From: Argentina anserina
Lineage: Eukaryota > Streptophyta > Magnoliopsida > Rosales > Rosaceae
Direction of reading: 5' to 3'
Assembly: GCF_933775445.1 (NCBI RefSeq)
Contig: NC_065874.1
Location: 29,210,501-29,274,500 of the forward strand
Length of the DNA stretch: 64,000 bases
The translations under genes and the position numbers were made by a program. The notes beneath the pieces were generated by a model. That model was not told the DNA's origin. It saw nothing but the letters and a program-made list of their open reading frames with translations, and searched no databases. This document shows positions 50,070 through 62,165 of this stretch, one piece after another (the first letter of the stretch is position 1; every line of letters begins with the position of its first letter).

Positions 50070-51202
50070 TATATTCAGCAATATAACTTGTTAGTGAGCA
50101 TGATTTGTAAATCCATCCTTACAATTGGCATCAGAGCTTAAAGCTCGCATAGATTTCAATTCAACCAAGCAAAACTGAAGAACATATAGTTTGGGAGCCA
50201 TAAGCTCGCATAACCTTTGTAAAATCCGAATACAAATGCTCCACATAATCACAAGTATATAAACTTATCAATAATGTCTATTATGGTTGCCATTGTGTGC
50301 AGACTATAAATGTAGGATGAAGGCTTTGATCTTCTATTAGCCACCAACTGTAGCTTCTGAATGGGGATATAACTGTATGCTTGTGAGTTGATGGTGGTAA
50401 CAAGGACCGTAGCCTCTTATTTATAGTCTTGTTCTTGAGAATTCCCATAAGATATGCACAAGGATTAGCTCAATAGGAATTCTAATGTAATACATCTTTG
50501 AGAGATCTTCTTAATGGATTTTTGATACACATACTCCATTAAGTACAAGGATGGATACTTATGCCAAATCCTTGTTGCAACTTGCAAGCAAGATTGTCAT
50601 TAATTTGATCTCCTTTTAGCTTTGGGAAACTTGTGATTGTCCATATGTTCTTACAATATCCACTTGAAAATGGAAGATAACGACCCGAAGGTCTTGAATC
50701 GAAACGATCGAGGGTCTCGAATTCTATTTCGTCTCAATATCGGACAGAATACTGAGAGGAGGAGAAAGAGAGGGGATTGTTAGTCAAATGTAAGTGTCCA
50801 GAATTCCAGATCATTACATTAGTCCCCAACAAGTTGGGCATACCGCATACCATGTCTTGGGTATTTTTTTTCCAAACTACCTAGATGAAAGATCTTCACA
50901 ATTAATGCACAATCTATATTTCCTCTTTTGTTATTTTAATTTTTTTATTTTTAGAGTGCAAATCTAAAGATATATGTGTGCGTAAATTACTAAAAAAGAA
51001 AAATCCGTAATTTAAATGTCGTCGTTTGTATATTAAGTGGACATTTTCAATGAAAATCACGTGTTGAGGACGAATCGTTTCACTCACTTTTTATTCTCAT
51101 ATAGGCATATCTAAACCAATTAGTAGTTAAGATGTGCCAGATTTGGCTCGTCAATTGATTTGATCATTATTTCGTAGTCTTGCGACTCTTGTCACATTTG
51201 GT
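50070..51202. other. AT-rich spacer, possible retrotransposon remnant
   Basis: TTGGCATCAGAGC at about 50125-50137 looks like a Copia-type primer-binding site, which would make the sequence before it a fragment of an LTR. I could not find a second LTR or coding domains. Confidence 0.3.
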
Positions 51203-51211
51203 TTACTCAAA

Positions 51212-52275
51212 GAGTTTTTTTCACCAACAGTCCCTCAACTCTGGTGTACCTACCAATGTGATACCTCAACTCTTAATCGTACCAATGTGATACCCAGACT
51301 CTAGTATTGCTATCATTGAAGTACTTCCGTTAGTTTTTTTTAACTTTTCCGTTATCTTGGTGACGTGGCAGGTACGTGAGGCCCACAAAGAGGGTTAAAA
51401 GACAAAATTAACCTCATCTGAGAGGAGCAATGTTTTTCCCGCCCTTTACTTTGAGAAAGACACCCAACAATTCCAATTTTGGCGTCAATTTTCCCTCCCT
51501 ACTCCTTAATTTGTGTCTCTTATCTAAACTAAAGAACTACCGCCAACCAGTCGACCACAATCTGATAAAACCTAGATCAATCTCATTTTCTATTTTTACC
51601 CTAGCACAAACTAACAGAATAAATATAGAAATTTATATGGAACATCTCATTTCCACAATCTCATAAGAATATAAAAACACATAACTTAACGAAATTCAAA
51701 TATATGTTTAAGTACCATTAGTTGCCACCTTTTATGTTGATCTGCCATGATTTTTGCTTGTAAGAACTAATGGTACATGTAGTTGAATTTCGTTAAGTTA
51801 TGTGTTTCTATATTCTTATGAGATTGTGGAAATGAGATGTTCCATATAAATTTCTATATTTATTCTGTTAGTTTAACAAGTGCTAGGGTAAAAATAGAAA
51901 ATGAGATTGATCTAGGTTTTATCAGATTGTGGTCGACTGGTTGGCGGTAGTTCTTTAGTTTAGATAAGAGACACAAATTAAGGAGTAGGGAGGGAAAATT
52001 GGCGCCAAAATTGGAATTGTTGGGTGTCTTTCTCAAGGTAAAGGGCGGGAAAAACATTGCTCCTCTCAGATGAGGTTAATTTTGTCTTTTAACACTCTTT
52101 GTGGGCCTCACGTACCTGCCACGTCACCAAGATAACGGAAAAGTTAAAAAAAACTAACGGAAGTACTTCAATGATAGCAATACTAGAGTCTGGGTATCAC
52201 ATTGGTACGATTAAGAGTTGAGGTATCACATTGGTAGGTACACCAGAGTTGAGGGACTGTTGGTGAAAAAAACTC
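51212..52275. mobile_element. Foldback Mutator-type element, 1064 bp
   Basis: Almost the whole element is one inverted repeat: the left arm from 51212 to about 51730 matches the reverse complement of the right arm from about 51766 to 52275, with an unpaired loop of only about 35 bases. Arms differ by scattered single bases. Ends are GAGTTTTTTTCACCAACAG and its complement. A perfect 9-base direct repeat TTACTCAAA flanks it (51203-51211 and 52276-52284), which indicates the Mutator superfamily. A 65-80 codon open frame appears once in each arm on opposite strands only because of the symmetry. It ends about 180 bases before the start codon of the second GRAS copy. Confidence 0.93.
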
Positions 52276-52467
52276 TTACTCAAACAGTTCGATTGTCTTT
52301 TGACTTCTGAGTTCTGAGCTTGTCAACTCATCCGAGCTCCATCTCCTGTCCTCCTCTGCTTTTGACTATCTCTTCTGAAGCGCCTATGAGATTATCTTTC
52401 TCCGGTACGCAGACCCTTCACCCAAAGTCGTATCGAGTCTCCTTCAATTTCGTTGTATTTCATAGCC

Positions 52468-54291
52468 ATGGATCCAAGTTTCTCTGAATTTCCCATACTC
52501 AATGATCAAATTCTTATGCTCGATATGTTCAAAGAGTACCCAATTGCTGACCCTTTTGAAGATCTTAGCTTTTGGGACCCAAATCCCGTTAACTCTGCTC
52601 CGTCAACGAGGTTTAGCCCCGAGGGACATGATGGTGAAACTTCTGATGGTGTGCTCAATCACAAAAACCAGGTACGTATGGCGGAGTTCCCAACTTTTCA
52701 ACACCAAAACCCTCTTTGTGTTGATCAAAATGAGTCTGGAAATGGCAATAGGAATGGGATGGTGGGTTCTTACAGGAGTGAAATTATGGCATTGGCTCCT
52801 GATGTGGTTGGTGAAAATGAATTGGTAATGCAATTTTACCGAGGGGCAGAGGAGGGTAGTAAGTTTCTTCCTAAAGGTCAGTTGATTAGTGCCGAGAGCA
52901 CTAAGCGGTATACTGTGGCGGATAGGAAGGATGTGAGTGAGCATTTTGGTGTTGGTTCAAGAGGAAAGAAGGGTCATCGGAGGGTGGAGATAGATGGGAG
53001 GAGTAACAAGCAATCGGTGGTTTCTCTGGATGATGAGGAAGGTGAACTATCTGATACTTTTGACAAGGCATTGGTCTGTAAGCCCGTCGAGAGTAAAGAC
53101 GATCAAGCCTGTCAGAAATCTAGCGGCAAGAATCAAGGTAGTAACAAGGAAGTGATAGATTTGAGGGGTCTTTTGATTTCATGTGCAGAAGCTGTTTCGA
53201 TAGATGATCGGGGGACTGCTAATGAGCTACTGAAGCAGATTAGGCAGCATTGTTTCCCTTTGGGTGATTATTCTCAGAGGTTGGCTCATTGCTTTGCAAA
53301 TGCTCTTGAAGCACGGTTGGCTGGCACTGGAACTCAACTATATACTGCTTTATGTACTAAACAAGTGCCATCTGCAGATTTTCTGAAGTTTTACCGAGCT
53401 TATATTGCCATCTGCCCATTCATGAAGATGTTGATGATCTTTGCAAACCATATGATTTTCAAAGCAGCTGAGAAAGCAGAAACACTTCATATAATAGATT
53501 TTGGTATCCGCCAAGGTTTTCAGTGGCCTGCTCTCATTCATTCCCTTTCAAGAAGACCTGGAGGACCTCCCACATTACGCATTACAGGGATTGAGCTTCC
53601 CTTTATTGGTTCTCGACCAGAAGAAACAGTCCAAGAGACCGGGCATCGCTTAGCGAAGTATTGTAAGCGATTTAATGTTCCTTTTGAGTACTATGCAATT
53701 GCCAAAAAATGGGAAACTCTGCAATTTGATGACCTCAAAGTTCAAAGAAATGAGGTGCTTGCTGTTAATTGCCTCTGCCGTTTTAAGTACCTTCTTAATG
53801 AGACAGTTGTAGTAAACAGTCCTAGGGATACTGTTCTACATTTAATTAGGAAGTTAAATCCTGATGTTTTTGTTCAAAGTGTTGTTAATGGAAACCATGA
53901 TGCACCCTTCTTTGTTCCACGCTTCCGAGAAGCACTTTTCCACTTCTCTGCATTGTTTGATTTGTTGGATACTAATATGCTTCGTGAAGATCATTTGAGA
54001 TTGGGGTTTGAGAAAGAGTTAATTGGACGTGAAGTTCTGAATATAGTTGCTTGTGAAGGCTTGGAAAGAATAGTGAGGCCTGAAACATATAAGCAGTGGC
54101 AGATTCGGAACATGAGGGCTGGTTTCAGACAGCTGCCATTGGACCGTGATGTTATGAACGAAATTAAGGATAAGGTAAAAAAGGGATACCACTCTTATTT
54201 TGTTGTTAATGAAGATGGCCGCTGGATGCTGCAGGGATGGAAGGGCAGAATTATGTTTGGTTCCTCCTGTTGGGTACCATCTAGGACTTGA
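52468..54291 (+). CDS. GRAS transcription factor, LISCL (SCL9/14/33) group, short N-terminus
   Basis: Single-exon gene of 607 residues; start at ATG 52468 (MDPSFSEFP), which aligns with the starts of the neighbouring copies. GRAS proteins are plant nuclear regulators; the related SCL14 co-activates TGA factors in detoxification. The C-terminal GRAS domain (about 229-607) is complete: leucine-rich part from VIDLRGLLISCAEAV, VHIID-type motif as LHIIDFGI, the NVPFEYYAIAKKW and VNCLCRFKYLL blocks, and the SAW end GWKGRIMFGSSCW. The N-terminal half is shorter than in copy three: after NHKNQV the acidic EED-ES-KPCMF-DPL-LQATEESLYEV motif is missing, as is a Ser/Pro-rich stretch. In the Lilium LISCL protein the N-terminus activates transcription, so activation may be weakened. 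A foldback element sits in its promoter. Confidence 0.93.
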   Translation: MDPSFSEFPILNDQILMLDMFKEYPIADPFEDLSFWDPNPVNSAPSTRFSPEGHDGETSDGVLNHKNQVRMAEFPTFQHQNPLCVDQNESGNGNRNGMVGSYRSEIMALAPDVVGENELVMQFYRGAEEGSKFLPKGQLISAESTKRYTVADRKDVSEHFGVGSRGKKGHRRVEIDGRSNKQSVVSLDDEEGELSDTFDKALVCKPVESKDDQACQKSSGKNQGSNKEVIDLRGLLISCAEAVSIDDRGTANELLKQIRQHCFPLGDYSQRLAHCFANALEARLAGTGTQLYTALCTKQVPSADFLKFYRAYIAICPFMKMLMIFANHMIFKAAEKAETLHIIDFGIRQGFQWPALIHSLSRRPGGPPTLRITGIELPFIGSRPEETVQETGHRLAKYCKRFNVPFEYYAIAKKWETLQFDDLKVQRNEVLAVNCLCRFKYLLNETVVVNSPRDTVLHLIRKLNPDVFVQSVVNGNHDAPFFVPRFREALFHFSALFDLLDTNMLREDHLRLGFEKELIGREVLNIVACEGLERIVRPETYKQWQIRNMRAGFRQLPLDRDVMNEIKDKVKKGYHSYFVVNEDGRWMLQGWKGRIMFGSSCWVPSRT

Positions 54292-56171
54292 AATGCTTGA
54301 CTGCTAGAATTGAGTCCAACCAATTGTAAACACAACATTTTAAATTGAAGGCAAAAGCTTTATGTTGATGAACTCTGCTTAAGTTGTGTAAAATATGCAG
54401 GCAAGGTATAGTAGTTGTTATCTGTATATCACGCGTACTGCCTTCAAGTTTAGAAGGTGAAAGAGCATAAACTGTTGTAGTTGACTGTAGTTGCTGTATT
54501 GCATTGCTGATTTCCGTGATTTGTTAATATGTGGTAGATCTGCTGCCTTTTATGCAGCTTTTATGTGGTGAAATCTTGTCCAACAGGCGGCACCTAACAA
54601 TTCTTTCCCTCTTTTTTCAGTGCACTGTATAATTTTGGAGTTAGAGATTTTGGTTTGTGAATATGAAGTACTAGTTGACTGTTGAATCTTATAAATTTAA
54701 CTGGCACAAGTTTGATTTGGTCTCTGGTTTCTTGGCTTTGCAAGAGTTCATCTAACTTATGAGAGAAGAAGAAAAAATGAAGATGAAGAATAAGAAGGCA
54801 TATTCAGATTAGAGGCTTCTTGGTAGGTTTTGTTTTCTGAAGGTACGTATTATTTTGTAATCAATAGTGGATCAGGAGAACTTAGCAAAGTTACACTCCA
54901 ATATTTATGTGCTCATATATGTGCGTCTTATTTCATTTTGGGCTTTTGTAGCTGTAATTCTGACGATTAGTATAGCAGACCGATATATCTCCCCTTTCCA
55001 TTCATATATAACTTGGTTTTATTGTAGTAGTAGTGTGAGGGAAGTTTCTTTCATTATAGTGTGCGGAAGATTATCTGGATTTTGAAAAACCAAGGTGTAG
55101 GTGATCAGAAAGTCTTGTGAGGTGTGAGGGAACTGTGTATAGTAGACTTCTTCATTTCATTTCCAATTTTAATTTATGATTCTGTTCTGGTATATTGTGA
55201 TATCTGCAGAGTGATTACTGGTTTCGGTAAACATCTGGAATGATTACTATTCCACAATGCATGAATGGCCGCCATCTTTCTTCAAGTTTGCTTCTAATTC
55301 AGTTTCTTGTTGGCTATTATAGTGTTCACCTTTGATAATAGTCTCAATTTTCATTCAAGTGGAAACATATGTGCTTGTTTGACCCATACTTTGATTTAGC
55401 ATAACTTGCTGTTTCATTGCCGTGAAGCCCCAGGATGGCATATGTACCAGATCTTCTGTTTTCCTGGCATACAAACTCACTGCTGGAAATGATGAGGGCC
55501 AAACCACATTGCAGATGATTGCGTTTTGGTGACTTACAGCACTTACATTGCCAAGATTAGCGACCCGATGCTAAAATTTAAATCACTTTACATTGACAAC
55601 TTGACTCAGTTTATACATTTTTAGGATGATATCTACAACGCCATAAAAAACAATCCCAAACACGATGAGTACTCGAGTATAGTAATAAGAAAATAAGTCC
55701 GTGCTAAAATGCAGCCGCCAGTATGTGTTGCAATGTTGAAAATCGTTAAGCTAGATTTCGCATTCCACCCTCATTTTTGGACTGAAACCAAAATCACCAA
55801 TATTTAGTTTCTGTTTTCTTTGGTGGTGGCGGTTTCAACGGCTGAGATTCCAAAGGGTGTGTTTCTGACGACTTTAAACAAGCAGCTGTCGACATTACTT
55901 TAATCATTTGCAAGTTGCAACATGCCCTCACAAGTGACCACACAGCGTGTCCGTGTTTATCTACATCAATTCACACTTGGTCCACGACTCTTCACCACCA
56001 AAGTCTTCGCCTGAGCTCTCTCTCTATCTCCTCTGCTGTTAACCCAGACGCCCATATCCATCACTTGGCTCATCTCTCTCTCAGGTAACCACACTCTTCA
56101 AACAAACCCAACTAGCATCAATCTGCTCTTAGTTCAATTGGGTTTCCTTCAGTTTTGTGTATTTCATAAGC
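54292..56171. other. Spacer between GRAS copies two and three
   Basis: Starts with the 3' UTR of copy two and ends with the leader of copy three. A small 5'-UTR intron is possible at about 56084-56152 (CAG|GTAACC to TCCTTCAG). No other gene or repeat seen. Confidence 0.4.
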
Positions 56172-58373
56172 ATGGATCCAAGTTTCTCTCAATTTCCCAT
56201 TTTTAATGATCAAACCCTTCTGCCTGATATGTTGAATGAGTACCCAAGTGGTGACCCTTTTAAAGATCTTAGCTTTTTGGACCCAAATCCCACTAACTCT
56301 GGTCTATCATCAACCTTTAGCCCTGAGGGAGATGATCTTGAGTTTTCTGATGGTGTGCTCAAGTACATAAACCAGGTGCTTATGGAAGAGGACATGGAGT
56401 CAAAGCCATGTATGTTCCATGACCCTTTGACCCTTCAAGCAACTGAGGAGTCTCTTTATGAGGTTATTGGAGGAGGGAAGTGCCCAACTCCCCAAGACCA
56501 AAGCTTTCAAAACCCTCTTTGTTTTGATCATAATGTACAGAGCCCAGAGGGTGGTTATTCTTCTGGAAGTTTCAGTGATTCTAGCTCTAGTCCTGGCCCT
56601 TCAAACGACTCATGCCTGGTCAATCCTCAGTTTGTAGAAACTAGGAGCTCTTTAATGCAGAACCCTATCCCTGAAAACTTTGTTTTCCAGTCCCCTCCCA
56701 GGGCTACCACTCGGTCGTCGTCAAATAGGTCTGGAAAAGGGAATGGGAATGTGATGGTGGGTTCTTATAGGAGTGAGCTTATGGTTTCTGATGCAGTCTA
56801 TAAGAATGATTTGTTATTACAATTTAATCGAGGGGCAGAGGAGGGTAGTAAGTTTCTTCCTAAAGGTCAAATGATTAGTGCGGAGGGCAACAGGACATAT
56901 GTTGCGAAGGATAGCAATGCAGGAAATGTGGTCATCTCGACGCAGAATGGGAGTGAGCATTCTTGTGTTGGGTCAAGAGGAAAAAAGTATCATCGAAGGG
57001 AAGATACAGATTTGGAGGAGGGAAGGAGTAACAAGCAGTCAGCGGTTTATATGGACGATGAGGAGGGTGAGCTGTCTGATATTTTTGACAAGGTGTTGCT
57101 CTGTAAGCCTGTGGAGAGTAATGATGATCAAGTCAGTCAGAGTGGAGCAAACAATGTCCTGCAGCAGGATCTGCAGTCTGTTGAAAATGATAATGGAAAG
57201 GTTCACGACAAGGGTCAACGCAGCACGAAGAAAGTTATAGATTTGAGGGCTCTTCTTATTTTATGTGCACAAGCAGTTTCTGTTGACGATCGAGATAGTG
57301 CTACTGAGCTACTAAGGCAGATTATGCAGCACTCTTCTCCATTTGGTGATTCTGCTCAGAGGTTGGCTCATTGCTTTGCAAATGCTCTTGAAGCACGGTT
57401 GGCTGGCACTGGAACTCAGTTATATACTGCTTTATCTTCCAAACGAATGTCAGCTGCTGATATGCTGAAGTTTTACCAAGCATATATTGCAGCCTGCCCA
57501 TTCATGAAGATGGCAATGATCTTTGCAAACCATAATATTTTAAAAGCAGCTGAGAAAGCAGACACACTTCATATAATAGATTTTGGCATCCTTTATGGTT
57601 TTCAATGGCCTGCTCTCATTCATTGCCTCTCAAGAAGACCTGGTGGTCCTCCCAATTTACGCATTACAGGAGTGGAGCTTCCCTTAAGTGGTTTTCGACC
57701 AGAAGAAAGGGTCCAAGAGACAGGGCATCGCTTGGCAAGGTATTGCAAGCGATTTAATGTTCCTTTTGAGTACTATGCCATAGCCAAAAAGTGGGAAACT
57801 GTCCAATTTGATGACCTCAAAGTTCAAAGAAATGAAGTGCTAGCTGTTAATTGTCTGTGCCGATTCAAGAATCTTCTTGATGAGACAGTTTTGGTAACCA
57901 GTCCAAGGGATACTGTTCTACGTTTAATTAGGAAGTTGAATCCTGATGTCTTTGTCCAGTGTGTTGTAAATGGATCCTATCATGCACCCTTCTTTGTTTC
58001 ACGCTTCCGAGAGGCACTATTCCACTTCTCTGCATTGTTTGATATGTTTGATACCAATTTGCCTCGTGAAGATCCCATGAGAATGGGATTTGAGAAAGAG
58101 TTTATCGGACGTGAAGTTTTGAATATAGTAGCATGTGAGGGCTCTGAAAGAACCGTGAGGCCAGAAACATATAAGCAGTGGCAGGTAAGGAACTTGAGGG
58201 CTGGGTTCAGGCAGCTGCCTTTGGACCGTGAAGTCATGAACAAAATAAAGGAAAAGATGAAAATGGGGTACAACCCTGAATTTGTGGTTGATGAAAATGG
58301 CCGCTGGATGCTGCAGGGATGGAAGGGCAGAATTATGTTTGCTTCTACCTGTTGGGCACCGTCTAGGACTTGA
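56172..58373 (+). CDS. GRAS transcription factor, LISCL (SCL9/14/33) group, full length
   Basis: Single coding exon, 733 residues, from ATG 56172 (MDPSFSQFPIFNDQ). The N-terminal half carries the LISCL acidic motif (YINQVLMEEDMESKPCMFHD, then PLTLQATEESLYEVIGGG), a Ser/Pro-rich segment around 135-200, the FNRGAEEGSKFLPKG motif and a basic RGKKYHRRED stretch that could serve as nuclear signal. The GRAS domain starts at about 355 (VIDLRALLILCAQAV); the VHIID-type motif LHIID is at 466-470; the C-terminus has the SAW motif GWKGRIMFASTCW. This is the most complete copy in the array and the reference against which the losses in copies one and two are judged. Role by family: nuclear transcriptional co-regulator. 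Confidence 0.95.
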   Translation: MDPSFSQFPIFNDQTLLPDMLNEYPSGDPFKDLSFLDPNPTNSGLSSTFSPEGDDLEFSDGVLKYINQVLMEEDMESKPCMFHDPLTLQATEESLYEVIGGGKCPTPQDQSFQNPLCFDHNVQSPEGGYSSGSFSDSSSSPGPSNDSCLVNPQFVETRSSLMQNPIPENFVFQSPPRATTRSSSNRSGKGNGNVMVGSYRSELMVSDAVYKNDLLLQFNRGAEEGSKFLPKGQMISAEGNRTYVAKDSNAGNVVISTQNGSEHSCVGSRGKKYHRREDTDLEEGRSNKQSAVYMDDEEGELSDIFDKVLLCKPVESNDDQVSQSGANNVLQQDLQSVENDNGKVHDKGQRSTKKVIDLRALLILCAQAVSVDDRDSATELLRQIMQHSSPFGDSAQRLAHCFANALEARLAGTGTQLYTALSSKRMSAADMLKFYQAYIAACPFMKMAMIFANHNILKAAEKADTLHIIDFGILYGFQWPALIHCLSRRPGGPPNLRITGVELPLSGFRPEERVQETGHRLARYCKRFNVPFEYYAIAKKWETVQFDDLKVQRNEVLAVNCLCRFKNLLDETVLVTSPRDTVLRLIRKLNPDVFVQCVVNGSYHAPFFVSRFREALFHFSALFDMFDTNLPREDPMRMGFEKEFIGREVLNIVACEGSERTVRPETYKQWQVRNLRAGFRQLPLDREVMNKIKEKMKMGYNPEFVVDENGRWMLQGWKGRIMFASTCWAPSRT

Positions 58374-61300
58374 AATGCATGATTGTTAGATTTGACTGTC
58401 ATAACTTGTCAAATACAACCTAATATCAACCTGACTGAAGGTAGAAATCTTAGTGTACAGGAACTGTAGTTAAGTTATGGAAATAGTGTGGCCTGGCTTT
58501 AGCAGTTGTTATTTTTCTTTCACTGCCTCCAGGTTTGGCAATTTGGAAGAGCAGCAACTGTTGTACTTGTATGTGCTTGTTTTCTCTTTCCCTTTTTCAT
58601 TGGGCTAATTGTTGTAGTTGTATTTCAATATACAAGTAATATAAGTATATTACAGTTACTACCACCTCACTGTAGCTTGCTGTATTTTTGATGCTGATTT
58701 GTTAACATATAGTTTGGGGTGTCGATCCACCTCACTATATTTTCTTGATCAGATGCCCGTATGTACTTCTATGCCCATTTGATGTCGTCTCAGGTTTTTG
58801 CAATACTTGTCCAACCCATGAAAGATGTAAAGAAACAAGAGGAAGACAAAAACTATGGAAGAACAAGTACAGAATGATCGGCAGTATTCATTGAATCATC
58901 AGCTCCATTTCCTTCTGGTACATATCCAGACTACTGATGAATACAGCCGTTTGAACTTTTAAAGAGAGTGACTGATATAGATACAGAACAGTGCAGCGAA
59001 GGATGTCATATACATCTGACTAATCTGAGATCCGAAAACGTGTAAAATTTTATAGCCTAATGTGACTGAGTACTTGGCAAAGGTGTCCTCATCAGCCACA
59101 TCAGTCATCACAATAGTATTATAACATACCATTTCTAAGATAGAATATATTGATTTGATAGAACAGTCACAAAACTGATACTACAGGTGATCTCATCGAT
59201 AAACTCTGACGCAACTCGATGATGGCTGTGAATCTATGATGCCATAGATTGTCTCATCCTCTCTAATGCATCTAAATGTATGCATGGAGAGTGTGTGGTA
59301 ACATTTTTTTGATGTTATTGGTGAGCTAAATTTGAATCTTCAAGTTTACAATAGTCTGTAAGCTGAAGGGCATTAGAACATCAATTGGAAAGTGTCTTCG
59401 TAAGCTATTGCTTTTTTTTTCTTTTTTCTTGGGTCAAGTATATATAATTGCTCTTTCTTCAAGCTTTTGGAAATTGTGGTCAACTAAGTTATGTAATGTG
59501 ACAGACAGACTCGTCCACTATCAATTGTGGAGATTTTTCACCACCGGCGTTGCAGCAAAAGCTCTTTTATGGTGTTCAATGCATCTGTCATCATCGACTC
59601 AAGGCCTACCAGCATTTACATGTACATTTTTGAAACGAGTGATCATAGTTCTTGGTTGCTTTCTGAATGGAAGGATAGATGGTCTTTTGCCAAAGAAAAG
59701 GTGATAGAGTGCGTGTGGAACAACCTGTGATTGAATATGAGAGACTGAAAGCTACATAGAACTAGACAAGAAAGTCCAGCTGAAGGTCCACAAATGAGTA
59801 ATCTCTTCTCTTATCTCCCAAGGCAAACACTTGAAAAATGAAATATGACAAGAAACACACCGTTCCAATAACGTTCGATTCCATGTTTCTAAATACTAAA
59901 CAAATCCAACATTTTTCTATTAAATTTTGTGATACATTAAAATAGTGACCGAGTAATCTATCATTCCGAAGCGAGGAGCAATATATATATCATCTGTCTT
60001 TAAGAGATATTTTCTACAAGATGCGGTCCGAACCAAGGATATCATTGTACCACTTGTAGCATACCACCTACCTTATTAGAATCTACTATCGGTTGGGGAG
60101 ATTTTTATTGTCCATCACATTTTTATCTACTAATTGAATATCTATAAGAATGGCCAAATCCTATAAGTAAGATCACGGTGCTCGAAATATTTCTTCTCAT
60201 TTGAATAAAACTGATGATGATCTCATATTCTTGAGGCCAAAGAAACAAACACATTAGAGATCATCAGATTACCATGTCTTTAACGTAAAACACCTGTTTT
60301 GGTCTGTTAAAAACTTTAAATAACTAGGGCATCCCGAATCCCTCATTAAGTTAACAATTAGTATGATCATTTCAGACCCCAGTGTGTTTATATATACTAT
60401 TTAGCTCTTAATTTCTAACCTGATTATCACACATGTTCTTTGACTTATTTACAGTACTAATCATGGTGTGTAAGGGGTTTAAAACAATGGATTAGTTAAC
60501 AATGACCCGAGATTAAGACAAGAAGAACCATTCTTGGTGCTAACGAATACCAAATGGACTCGTAGCATTCGTGTTTGATCGATAGTCTTTCAATGTAGAC
60601 TTGTAGAGGCTTGTTGGCTTGGTGCTGAAGCAATCAACAGCAACCGGTGGCTCTGATTCTTATCGTTAGTTTCAGCTGGTTTGACTGTGTCAAACGAATG
60701 CAGAGTCAAATCTCAACTGTTCAGAGCCTCAGGTGGCAGGGCCTCATTTGCCTTCCTTCGACGAGAGATTCCACGACGTTTTTGATTTCCACTATTTGCA
60801 CCGAAGTGTTGGATGCGCTATTGTCATTATTAGAGCTTGAACGCTCTAACAATTTCTGCTATAAAACTGGTTTCAGCAAAACTAGCTTCACTCTGTAAGG
60901 GAAGCATTTTGACATCTGAGTACAGTGTGATCTCGATTGAAAAATAAAATCATTAGTATTACTGTATTAGTTGCAAACACGATCACTCTTTGAATTTTAA
61001 GAGTCCATGAAAAATAAAATCATCATTTCCTTCTATCAACCTATAATGGTTTACAAGAGATCAAATTAATCCCTGTTTTCTATTATAGTGTTTTAATTTT
61101 TCATACTATAACCTTTTTTTTTATTACAAAAAGTTTTGGTAAGAGCTTGGTTACGCTATAACACCATCGTCAGAGCATACACACAACCTCAATTCTAAAA
61201 GACTTACGACGGACATGTACATGTCACACAACCCTAGATATAGATTTCTGCAGGAGAATTTACAAATCACAAACTAATGAGACCTGCTGGCAGCGGAGAT

Positions 61301-62165
61301 CAAACCTACTTGGGTCATAACCTCAAGTCCACCCTTACCGATCGGGCCAAAGCTCATTGGCATAATATAACTTTGTTTTCCACAAAGAAGCCACAACCAT
61401 ATTATTTTACTAAATATTTTGATGGAGTGTTGTATATCAATATCTTTACTGCTATAAAGACATCAATAAGAACACTTCTTTTGCCAAAATTGAGTGATCC
61501 AAACTGAAGGAAAGATTTGATTAATATTTTTCTTTTGAAAGAAATGGACTAAAATTTCATGAGACATCGCTTCTCATTATTTCTTTTGTATAATTGTTCA
61601 TCTGAGAGGGAGCCCAAAACTGTGCATGAACTGATGAAAGACAAGACACTTGCTGACCCAGTAGAGATGTACCATATGTCAAATGGATGACTCAGAACAT
61701 CTTCCTTGACTACTCGAATACCCGAGTTCCCAGAACCTTCATCACATTGGTCTCTCTGTCGCTCACGGCCTCGCCTTGTTTATAAATAGCACTACCACAA
61801 CGAGTTGGGTTTGGAACTCCATTAATTTATGACCCTTTTCGTCCCCAAATCTCAAAGCTTTTCTTCCAGGTACGCCTGTCCTTCAGCTTCTCTGTCTTTC
61901 TCCTCCAGTAAAGAATCTTTCTTTACTTCAAGATTGAATCTTGGACTTAAGCCCTCTTTCTCCTCGTGAGTACTTTGATGTGTTCTTCAGCTTTCATATT
62001 GATTTCAGTGTTGATTGGTATGGAAAAGTTTATTCCTTTAACCCCATCATCCCATGGTGGGGGTTGTTCTAATTCTGTGTATTAGTTTTCAGTTTTCTTA
62101 AGTTTCACCACCTTTAGGATTTTGGGGGTTTTGAGTTAAACTCGAGAATTCAATTGTTTGTGAAT
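58374..62165. other. Spacer between GRAS copies three and four
   Basis: About 3.8 kb, AT-rich. No gene or transposon I can support. The last 350 bases look like the promoter and leader of copy four, with a possible 5'-UTR intron starting at CCAG|GTACGC (about 61870). Confidence 0.4.

Noticed and set aside
50125..50137. Primer-binding-site-like TTGGCATCAGAGC
   Set aside because: No partner LTR, purine tract or coding domain nearby, so kept only as a remark on the spacer.
51430..51666. Open frame repeated on opposite strands at 51430-51666 and 51860-52057
   Set aside because: The two frames are the same sequence in the two arms of the foldback element, produced by symmetry and not by genes.
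56157..56171. Extended N-terminus for the GRAS copies (upstream in-frame codons)
   Set aside because: The upstream codon is GTG (TTG in the other copies); the ATG of MDPSF/MDPHF is shared by position in all copies.
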